Translations under genes and position numbers: made by a program
NCBI GenBank assembly: GCA_009908885.1
Contig: JAAAOL010000333.1
Coordinates: 1 to 6,389 of the forward strand
Reading direction: 5' to 3'
DNA length: 6,389 nt
Source of the DNA: Bacteroidota bacterium
Lineage (GTDB): Bacteria; Bacteroidota; Rhodothermia; Rhodothermales; JAAAOL01
Part shown: positions 1-3,878 of the stretch, piece by piece
Position numbering within the stretch: the first letter of the stretch is position 1
How the letters are laid out: the number at the start of each line of letters is the position of its first letter
Notes under the pieces: generated by a model
Told to the model about the DNA's origin: nothing
Databases searched by the model: none
Seen by the model: only the letters and a program-made list of their open reading frames with translations

Positions 1-118
1 CACGACCTTCAAGGTGAAGCTGATTCAGCCGGTGGCGATGGAGGAGGGCCTGCGCTTCGCGATTCGCGAGGGCGGCCGCACCGTCGGCGCAGGCGTCGTG
101 ACCAAAATCCTCGATTAA
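1..118 (+). CDS. tuf: Elongation factor Tu, C-terminal end (partial)
   Basis: This is the last 38 codons and TAA stop of EF-Tu, the GTPase that carries aminoacyl-tRNA to the ribosomal A site in the cytoplasm. The reading frame begins at base 2 and gives TTFKVKLIQPVAMEEGLRFA followed by IREGGRTVGAGVVTKILD. The stretch GLRFAIREGGRTVGAGVV is the near-invariant end of EF-Tu domain III, the beta-barrel that contacts the tRNA T stem. The GTPase domain lies off the left edge. A tuf copy directly upstream of tRNA-Trp, secE and nusG is a common bacterial arrangement, which supports the call. Whether this is tufA or tufB cannot be told from the tail alone. Confidence 0.96.
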   Translation, partial: TTFKVKLIQPVAMEEGLRFAIREGGRTVGAGVVTKILD

Positions 119-133
119 GCGTATACCTTGTCT

Positions 134-163
134 GGGTGCTCGGCCCTGACGGATCGAGCACCC
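134..163 (+). promoter_or_regulatory. Hairpin in the tuf-tRNA-Trp spacer
   Basis: A perfect 9-bp inverted repeat, GGGTGCTCG (134-142) and CGAGCACCC (155-163), encloses a 12-base loop and ends five bases before the tRNA acceptor stem. No T-run follows it, so it is not a standard intrinsic terminator. It could mark the mRNA 3' end of tuf, partly terminate, or guide endonuclease cleavage that separates tuf mRNA from the tRNA precursor. The inverted repeat is seen; the role is inference. Confidence 0.5.
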
Positions 164-168
164 GATTC

Positions 169-244
<76 letters not shown>

Positions 245-266
245 GTGACCATCGTGGTTTACAGTG

Positions 267-295
267 CAACGGGTCGATCCATGGTCGGCCCGTTG
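267..295 (+). promoter_or_regulatory. Strong hairpin upstream of secE
   Basis: Bases 267-279 pair with 283-295 to form a continuous 13-bp stem with a three-base CAT loop. The outer part is CAACGGG with CCCGTTG; the inner part is GATC with GGTC. Two of the pairs are G-T wobbles (274/288 and 278/284). It lies 22 bases after the tRNA CCA end and 25 bases before the secE ATG. There is no T-tract, so an intrinsic terminator is unlikely; a role in tRNA 3' processing, mRNA 5'-end protection or partial attenuation is inferred. Confidence 0.5.
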
Positions 296-320
296 GCATG
301 CTAAGGCAACCCCCAAAACG

Positions 321-500
321 ATGAATCTTAAGACGTATTTAGAACAAGTTGCGACCGAGATGCGCAAGGTCAACTGGCCGAAGCGCTCCGAACTCATCAG
401 CAACACAATCATCACCCTCGTGGCAACGGCGGTCCTGTCCCTGTTTATTTTCGGGGCGGACCGCGTTATCGGCGCGATGCTGGATTTCATCTACGGATGA
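321..500 (+). CDS. secE: Preprotein translocase subunit SecE
   Basis: SecE is the small essential subunit that clamps the two halves of SecY in the SecYEG channel of the inner membrane. The product is 59 residues, the short single-helix form typical of most bacteria outside the enteric group. Residues 1-27 form the amphipathic cytoplasmic helix with the family signature EMRKVNWPKRSE (13-24). Residues about 28-50 (NTIITLVATAVLSLFIFGAD) form one membrane segment, and a short tail ends in DFIYG. The start at 321 was chosen because MNLKTYLEQ is a normal SecE beginning; an upstream in-frame ATG at 264 would add residues encoded in the spacer hairpin. Only a weak TAAGG (302-306) lies upstream. The nusG gene follows after 39 bases and is probably cotranscribed. 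Confidence 0.95.
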   Translation: MNLKTYLEQVATEMRKVNWPKRSELISNTIITLVATAVLSLFIFGADRVIGAMLDFIYG

Positions 501-539
501 CCCATTCGCCATTGCTGGAGGACCAGGCATTGAGGTTTT

Positions 540-1088
540 ATGGCGACTGACAAAATTCGGAAATGGTATGTGCTGCGTACGTTCTCGGGGCACGAGAAGA
601 AGGTGAAGCGCTATCTGAAGCGTGAGATCGAGCGGCTCGGTCTCGAAGACAAGATCACGGAAATCATGATTCCGACGGAGACTGTCTTCGAGATGCGCGG
701 CGGCAAAAAGCGGACCCGGGAGAAGACGTTCTTCCCGGGCTACATCATGCTCCACGCCCTCATGGACAACGAGCTGCAGCACGTCGTCTCGGGCCTGCCC
801 TCAGTGATCGGCTTCCTAGGGGCGGGGGATGAGCCCACGCCGCTACGTCCGGACGAGGTGGATCGGATTCTTGGCAAGGTGGGCGAGGCCCGCGAGATGG
901 GCGAACAGCCCGAAATCCCCTTCAAGCCAGGAGACCCCATCAAGGTGGTCGACGGGCCGTTCAACGATTTCAGCGGCTTCGTCGAGGAAGTCTTTCCCGA
1001 TAAGATGAAGGTCAAGGTGATGGTTTCCATCTTTGGCCGCAAGACGCCGCTCGAACTGGATTACCTGCAGGTCGAGCACGAAGAATAG
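540..1088 (+). CDS. nusG: Transcription termination/antitermination factor NusG
   Basis: NusG binds the RNA polymerase clamp during elongation, modulates pausing and, through its C-terminal domain, links polymerase to Rho or to ribosomal protein S10. The 182-residue product has the usual length. The NGN domain (about 8-115) starts with KWYVLRTFSGHEKKVKRYL and contains FFPGYIMLHALMDNE (64-78) and the GLPSVIGFLG segment (85-94). The KOW domain (about 128-180) contains FKPGDPIKVVDGPFNDFSGF and ends in LELDYLQVEHEE. There is no large insertion of the kind seen in specialised NusG paralogues (LoaP, RfaH, UpxY), and the position between secE and rplK fits the housekeeping copy. The ATG at 540 follows a weak TGAGG (531-535); a GGAG at 517-520 is too far away to be convincing. 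Confidence 0.97.
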   Translation: MATDKIRKWYVLRTFSGHEKKVKRYLKREIERLGLEDKITEIMIPTETVFEMRGGKKRTREKTFFPGYIMLHALMDNELQHVVSGLPSVIGFLGAGDEPTPLRPDEVDRILGKVGEAREMGEQPEIPFKPGDPIKVVDGPFNDFSGFVEEVFPDKMKVKVMVSIFGRKTPLELDYLQVEHEE

Positions 1089-1097
1089 ATGAGATCA

Positions 1098-1123
1098 CCG
1101 GTGGAGCCGATGGGCTCCGCTGG
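1098..1123 (+). promoter_or_regulatory. Hairpin just after the nusG stop
   Basis: An 11-bp stem with a GATG tetraloop begins nine bases after the nusG stop codon. CCGGTGGAGCC (1098-1108) pairs with GGCTCCGCTGG (1113-1123), including two G-T wobbles. No T-run follows (the next bases are ATTCGGG), so it may stabilise the 3' end of a secE-nusG message, terminate partially, or be part of the rplK leader. The function is inference. Confidence 0.45.
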
Positions 1124-1195
1124 ATTCGGGAACGCGCGGTCCCACCGATCGGTACGCACGTTCTCTCCACGAAACGCAGCATCCTCACCAAGCAG

Positions 1196-1236
1196 CGCGG
1201 GAGTCCCACCGGCACCCCCGGGACGCTGGCACCGCG
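1196..1236 (+). promoter_or_regulatory. Putative L1-binding RNA element, copy 1 (rplK leader)
   Basis: A bipartite fold ends nine bases before the rplK ATG. The outer stem CGCGG (1196-1200) pairs with CCGCG (1232-1236). The internal loop has GA (1201-1202) on the 5' side and GCTGGCA (1225-1231) on the 3' side. The inner stem GTCCC (1203-1207) pairs with GGGAC (1220-1224). The same design recurs before rplA. It resembles the 23S rRNA helix 76/77 junction, where an outer stem, a GA step and a second helix form the L1 site. In many bacteria L1 represses the L11-L1 operon by binding a 23S-like structure in its leader. Assignment to L1 here is inference; a DNA operator or chance repeat remains possible. 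Confidence 0.55.
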
Positions 1237-1245
1237 ATACTCTTT

Positions 1246-1686
1246 ATGGCGAAAAAAGTAGAAACAGTCATCAAGCTGCAGATCAAGGCGGGGCAGGCAA
1301 ACCCGGCTCCGCCCATCGGTCCGGCGCTCGGTCAGCACGGCGTCAACATCATGGAGTTCTGCAAGCAGTTCAATGCGCAGACCCAGGACCGCATGGGGCT
1401 CTTGCTGCCCGTCGTCATCACGGTCTACGTCGACAAGTCGTTCACCTTCATCGTCAAGAGCCCTCCGGCGTCGATCCTGCTCAAGCAGGCCGCCGGGGTC
1501 GACAGCGGGGCGGGCGACTCCATTCGGGAGAAGGTGGGTACCGTCTCCTGGGATCAGTGCCGGGAGATCGCCGAGCGGAAGATGGAGGACCTGAACGCGT
1601 TCGACGTCGACAAGGCGGCCAAGATGATCGCGGGCACCGCACGGTCCATGGGCATCATCGTGGAAGGCAGGCCGCTCGACGTGTAG
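1246..1686 (+). CDS. rplK: 50S ribosomal protein L11
   Basis: L11 binds the GTPase-associated region of 23S rRNA at the base of the L7/L12 stalk, where it helps EF-G and other factors act and takes part in the stringent response. The product is 146 residues, close to the usual 140-145. The N-terminal domain has the hallmark KLQIKAGQANPAPPIGPALG (10-29), including the prolines of the thiostrepton-binding face, and GVNIMEFCKQFNAQT (32-46). The rRNA-binding C-terminal domain contains KSPPAS (71-76) and the family signature KMIAGTARSMGIIVEG (126-141). The ATG at 1246 has no Shine-Dalgarno; the preceding bases are GATACTCTTT. A putative L1-binding fold lies just upstream, and rplA follows after 88 bases. 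Confidence 0.97.
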   Translation: MAKKVETVIKLQIKAGQANPAPPIGPALGQHGVNIMEFCKQFNAQTQDRMGLLLPVVITVYVDKSFTFIVKSPPASILLKQAAGVDSGAGDSIREKVGTVSWDQCREIAERKMEDLNAFDVDKAAKMIAGTARSMGIIVEGRPLDV

Positions 1687-1720
1687 CATTCTGCCCACGG
1701 AGACCGCACTCTTGTTTCAT

Positions 1721-1760
1721 CGCGGGAGTCCTGGCACACGGCCGGGACGTCGGCACCGCA
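1721..1760 (+). promoter_or_regulatory. Putative L1-binding RNA element, copy 2 (before rplA)
   Basis: This second copy of the rplK-leader fold lies in the rplK-rplA spacer and ends about 15 bases before the rplA ATG. The outer stem GCGG (1722-1725) pairs with CCGC (1756-1759). The internal loop is GA (1726-1727) opposite GTCGGCA (1749-1755). The inner stem GTCCTGGC (1728-1735) pairs with GCCGGGAC (1741-1748), an 8-bp helix with one wobble and an ACACG loop. The blocks CGCGGGAGTCC, CGGGACG and GGCACCGC match copy 1 exactly, while the apical loop differs in sequence and length, as expected for a conserved RNA site. The flanks show no similarity. L1 as ligand is inference. Confidence 0.55.
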
Positions 1761-1774
1761 CAGATTCCAGACTC

Positions 1775-2488
1775 ATGGCAAAAAACGGAAAACGCTACAA
1801 GCAGGCTCGCGCTGCCCTCGAAGAGGCGGGCGGCGGGCCGTTCGATATTCCCGAAGCCGTACACCTCATCAAGCAGACGGCCACGGCCAATTTCGACGAA
1901 TCCGTCGACCTCGACCTCCGGCTCGGCGTCGACCCGCGTCACGCCGACCAGATGGTGCGTGGTACGGTCGTCCTGCCGAACGGCACGGGCAAAGAGACGC
2001 GTGTACTGGTCCTCGCCAACGAGGCCAAGCAGGCCGAGGCTGAGGAGGCCGGCGCCGACTACGCCGGGCTCGACCAGTACATCGAGAAGATCCAGAGCGA
2101 AAACTGGACCGACTTCGATATCGTCATCGCCACGCCCGACGTAATGGGCCAGGTGGGCCGCCTCGGGCGGATCCTGGGCCCGCGCGGCCTGATGCCGAAC
2201 CCAAAGAGCGGGACGGTCACCATGGACGTGGCCGATACGGTCAAGGAAGTGAAGGCCGGGAAGATCGACTTCCGGGTCGACAAGCAGGGCAACCTGCACA
2301 CTACGGTCGGGCGCGCCTCGTTCTCCGAAGACGAACTGGCTGAGAATGCTGAGGCGTTCCTGCGTGAGGTGATGCGACTGCGTCCGGCGTCGTCCAAAGG
2401 CGCCTACGTCCGGTCGATCACGATGTCCACCACGATGGGGCCGCCCATCCCGGTGAATCGGAGTGCCATCCTCAGCATCGTCCGGTAA
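1775..2488 (+). CDS. rplA: 50S ribosomal protein L1
   Basis: L1 forms the mobile L1 stalk of the large subunit, which helps release deacylated tRNA from the E site; in many bacteria it is also the translational repressor of its own operon. The product is 237 residues, slightly longer than the usual 225-235. It begins MAKNGKRYKQA, has the N-terminal strand FDESVDLDLRLGVDPRHADQ (40-59) and contains the L1 signature RILGPRGLMPNPKSGTV (132-148). It ends with the conserved segment KGAYVRSITMSTTMGPPIPV (208-227). The start at 1775 was chosen because an earlier in-frame ATG at 1712 would add 21 residues unlike any L1 N-terminus, encoded across the structured spacer. There is no Shine-Dalgarno. The rplJ start is 45 bases downstream. 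Confidence 0.97.
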   Translation: MAKNGKRYKQARAALEEAGGGPFDIPEAVHLIKQTATANFDESVDLDLRLGVDPRHADQMVRGTVVLPNGTGKETRVLVLANEAKQAEAEEAGADYAGLDQYIEKIQSENWTDFDIVIATPDVMGQVGRLGRILGPRGLMPNPKSGTVTMDVADTVKEVKAGKIDFRVDKQGNLHTTVGRASFSEDELAENAEAFLREVMRLRPASSKGAYVRSITMSTTMGPPIPVNRSAILSIVR

Positions 2489-2533
2489 CCTGGCCGGCCT
2501 GCCTTTCGAACACGATTCGACCGAGATTCCGAT

Positions 2534-3064
2534 ATGCCGATTACCCGAGACCAGAAAGCCCTCCTGATCGACGAGATCAGCGACCAACTGGAGGGCGTCC
2601 CGACCCTGTACCTCACCGACTTCAAGGGCCTGACCGTGGCCGAGTCCAACGAACTCCGCCACCAGTTCCGCGAGGCGGGCGTCGAGTTCAAGGTGGTCAA
2701 GAACACGCTGCTGCGTATGGCGCTGGAGCGCCTCGGTGGCTATGACGACCTGATCGACCACCTGAGCGGCCCGACCGCCGTGGCGATCAGCGAAGAGCCT
2801 GCCGCACCGGCTCGCGTCATCAAGCAGTTCACGAAGGAGGCGGGCACCGAGAAGCCCGCCCTGAAGGCTGCGTACATCGACGGCGACCTCTACGGCAGCG
2901 ACCAGCTGAACGCCCTCGCGGCGCTCAAGTCGCGCGATGAACTCCTCGGAGACATCATCGGCCTGCTGCTCTCGCCCGCGACCAACATCGTCGGCGCGCT
3001 GGAGGCGCAGGGGCAGAACCTCGTCGGCGCGATCAAGACGATCGCCGAGGGCGAGGACGAGTAA
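2534..3064 (+). CDS. rplJ: 50S ribosomal protein L10
   Basis: L10 anchors dimers of L7/L12 to the ribosome and binds the 23S GTPase-associated region beside L11. The product is 176 residues, a typical bacterial length. The N-terminal rRNA-binding domain holds LYLTDFKGLTVAESNELRHQ (25-44), FREAGVEFKVVKNTLLRMAL (45-64) and LSGPTAVA (77-84). The C-terminal helix (about 135-172), with LLGDIIGLLLSPATNIVGAL (137-156), is the part that recruits L7/L12 dimers. The tail EGEDE is acidic. The ATG at 2534 lacks a Shine-Dalgarno (the sequence before it is GAGATTCCGAT). In enteric bacteria an L10-binding leader precedes rplJ; here the 45-base gap after rplA is too short to hold one, although it could overlap the end of rplA. 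Confidence 0.97.
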   Translation: MPITRDQKALLIDEISDQLEGVPTLYLTDFKGLTVAESNELRHQFREAGVEFKVVKNTLLRMALERLGGYDDLIDHLSGPTAVAISEEPAAPARVIKQFTKEAGTEKPALKAAYIDGDLYGSDQLNALAALKSRDELLGDIIGLLLSPATNIVGALEAQGQNLVGAIKTIAEGEDE

Positions 3065-3142
3065 TTCACGTCGGCAGGCCTGGGTACGCTCAGGTGCTCG
3101 CCGGTGCATCGACGACTACGTACACTCACCAACCCTTAATAC

Positions 3143-3175
3143 GCAGCGTAGTCCCCTTCGGACACAGATCGCTGC
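3143..3175 (+). promoter_or_regulatory. Bipartite hairpin abutting the rplL ribosome binding site
   Basis: GCAGCG (3143-3148) pairs perfectly with CGCTGC (3170-3175). An internal loop of TA (3149-3150) opposite ACAGAT (3164-3169) leads to an inner stem GTCC (3151-3154) with GGAC (3160-3163) and a CCTTC loop. The outer stem ends one base before the GGAG of rplL. The geometry resembles the two putative L1 elements, but the loop bases differ, so a different ligand or a simple ribosome-access hairpin is as likely. The fold is seen; regulation of rplL is inference. Confidence 0.45.
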
Positions 3176-3176
3176 T

Positions 3177-3180
3177 GGAG
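3177..3180 (+). promoter_or_regulatory. Shine-Dalgarno site of rplL
   Basis: GGAG lies ten bases before the rplL ATG at 3191. It is the only well-placed Shine-Dalgarno-like sequence before a start in this window; the other six complete or left-complete genes have weak or no such site. It fits the need for several L7/L12 copies per ribosome against one of each other protein. Confidence 0.55.
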
Positions 3181-3190
3181 ACAATACACC

Positions 3191-3571
3191 ATGGCAGACA
3201 TCAAAGAAATCGCAGAGCAGCTCGTCGGTCTCACCATCAAAGAGGCCAGCGAGCTGGCGAAGCACCTCGAAGAAGAGTACGACATCAAGCCCGCCCAGGC
3301 CGCTGTGGCTGTGGCCGGACCCGCTGGGGCGGGCGGCGACGGCGAAGCGGCCGAGGAGAAGACCGAGTTCGACGTGGTTCTCAAGAACTACGGCGACAGC
3401 AAGATCGGCGTCATCAAAGAGGTGCGGTCGCTCACCGGCCTGGGTCTGAAAGAGGCCAAGGAGCTGGTGGACGAAGCCCCGAGCACGATCAAAGAGGCCG
3501 TCTCGAAGGAGGAGGCCGAAGACATGCAGTCCAAGCTCGAAGGCGCCGGCGCCGAAGTCGAACTCAAGTAA
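3191..3571 (+). CDS. rplL: 50S ribosomal protein L7/L12
   Basis: L7/L12 is the flexible stalk protein, present in multiple dimers per ribosome, that recruits and stimulates the translational GTPases. The product is 126 residues, the normal length. Residues 1-35 (MADIKEIAEQLVGLTIKEAS onward) form the dimerisation domain that binds L10. Residues about 37-55 are the Ala/Gly hinge (AAVAVAGPAGAGGDGEAAEE). Residues 57-126 are the globular factor-binding domain, with EFDVVLKNYGDSKIGVIKEV (59-78) and the helix GLGLKEAKELVDEAP (83-97). The protein is strongly acidic, as the family is. It sits 126 bases after rplJ, a wide gap for this pair, which contains a hairpin next to a good Shine-Dalgarno. Confidence 0.98.
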   Translation: MADIKEIAEQLVGLTIKEASELAKHLEEEYDIKPAQAAVAVAGPAGAGGDGEAAEEKTEFDVVLKNYGDSKIGVIKEVRSLTGLGLKEAKELVDEAPSTIKEAVSKEEAEDMQSKLEGAGAEVELK

Positions 3572-3579
3572 CCAGTGCT

Positions 3580-3599
3580 CGCCGCGCACGGTCGCGGCG
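3580..3599 (+). promoter_or_regulatory. Hairpin just after rplL
   Basis: CGCCGCG (3580-3586) pairs with CGCGGCG (3593-3599) around a six-base CACGGT loop, eight bases after the rplL stop. A smaller hairpin (CCGC 3601-3604 with GCGG 3608-3611) follows at once. There is no T-tract. It is probably a 3'-end stabilising or pause structure; the function is inferred. Confidence 0.4.
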
Positions 3600-3632
3600 T
3601 CCGCCTGGCGGGCGTCCCCTTCGTGCGACGGT

Positions 3633-3656
3633 GCTGGAGGAATACAGTCCTCCGGC
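3633..3656 (+). promoter_or_regulatory. Hairpin enclosing a GGAGGA sequence
   Basis: GCTGGAGGA (3633-3641) pairs with TCCTCCGGC (3648-3656) in nine pairs, one of them a G-T wobble, around an ATACAG loop. The 5' arm contains a perfect Shine-Dalgarno-like GGAGG that the 3' arm would mask, but no plausible start and reading frame follows it. A structural role in the rplL-rpoB attenuator or processing region is inferred. Confidence 0.4.
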
Positions 3657-3682
3657 CCCCGGTCGATCACGACCTCGCGGGT

Positions 3683-3715
3683 AAGCCGTCCTCCTCGAAG
3701 TAGGGGGTCGGCTTT
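3683..3715 (+). terminator. Terminator-like hairpin, possible attenuator before rpoB
   Basis: AAGCCG (3683-3688) pairs with CGGCTT (3709-3714). After a T-T mismatch the stem continues as CCTCCT (3690-3695) with AGGGGG (3702-3707), closing on a CGAAGT loop. The arm ends in TTT (3713-3715) but is followed by CGCC, so the T-tract is too short for an efficient terminator. Partial termination would explain lower rpoB than rplL expression, as known for this junction in enteric bacteria. RNase III-type processing is the main alternative. Confidence 0.35.
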
Positions 3716-3725
3716 CGCCGCTTGT

Positions 3726-3760
3726 AGCACCAGGCGCTCCTCGGGCGCCGCGATGGTGCT
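3726..3760 (+). promoter_or_regulatory. Long bulged hairpin before rpoB
   Basis: AGCACCA (3726-3732) pairs perfectly with TGGTGCT (3754-3760). Inside, GGCGC (3733-3737) pairs with GCGCC (3745-3749) around a TCCTCGG loop, leaving a four-base GCGA bulge on the 3' side. Twelve pairs interrupted by a one-sided bulge is typical of a protein- or nuclease-recognised RNA rather than a terminator. No ligand can be assigned. Confidence 0.42.
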
Positions 3761-3771
3761 CAGAAACACGA

Positions 3772-3805
3772 AAGGGGCATCGGCGTTCAACCCCCGATAT
3801 CCCTT
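3772..3805 (+). promoter_or_regulatory. Last hairpin of the rplL-rpoB spacer
   Basis: AAGGGG (3772-3777) pairs with TCCCTT (3800-3805), the last pair being G-T. After a C-A mismatch, ATCGG (3779-3783) pairs with CCGAT (3794-3798) around a ten-base loop. It ends 73 bases before the rpoB ATG. It is part of the same structured block as the preceding hairpins; the role is inferred. Confidence 0.38.
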
Positions 3806-3878
3806 CTAGCTGGAAACCCGCCGTATCCGCTGCCGCGCCGCCGGCACCGCGTCCCACTCTAACCAAGCGACGTCGCAT

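Larger units (their letters stand above)
3572..3878 (+). other. rplL-rpoB intergenic region, structured, non-coding
   Basis: These 307 bases hold no convincing gene. Open frames crossing them on either strand are arginine-, proline- and glycine-rich and look like shadows. Instead there are five successive inverted repeats at about 3580-3599, 3633-3656, 3683-3714, 3726-3760 and 3772-3805, leaving the last 70 bases before rpoB comparatively unstructured. I could not identify a promoter with confidence. In Escherichia coli the corresponding gap contains an attenuator and an RNase III processing site that reduce rpoBC expression relative to rplJL; an equivalent role here is inference. Confidence 0.6.

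Noticed and set aside
264..320. Upstream ATG extending secE by 19 residues
   Set aside because: The extension would be encoded by the spacer hairpin and does not resemble SecE, while MNLKTYLEQ at 321 is a normal SecE start.
1712..1774. Upstream ATG extending rplA by 21 residues
   Set aside because: The added Arg/Gly/Pro-rich residues do not match L1, and the stretch overlaps the conserved RNA element; MAKNGKRYK at 1775 is the usual L1 beginning.
1089..2144. Plus-strand 351-codon frame spanning the rplK leader, rplK and part of rplA
   Set aside because: It is out of frame with both conserved genes and gives a Ser/Arg/Pro-rich product typical of a shifted frame.
1655..3109. Long minus-strand open frame (484 codons) opposite rplA and rplJ
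   Set aside because: It lies antisense to two clear ribosomal protein genes; GC-rich third positions remove stop codons from the opposite strand. Its Arg/Leu/Val/Asp-rich product has no recognisable domain.
3121..3145. Possible promoter with TTAATA before rplL
   Set aside because: A short AT-rich patch without a partner box at proper spacing, and no match to the Bacteroidota -33/-7 pattern (TTTG and TAnnTTTG).
3564..3878. Minus-strand 104-codon frame in the rplL-rpoB spacer
   Set aside because: The product is a low-complexity Arg/Gly/Ala-rich chain with no recognised motif, and the region is better explained by its hairpins.
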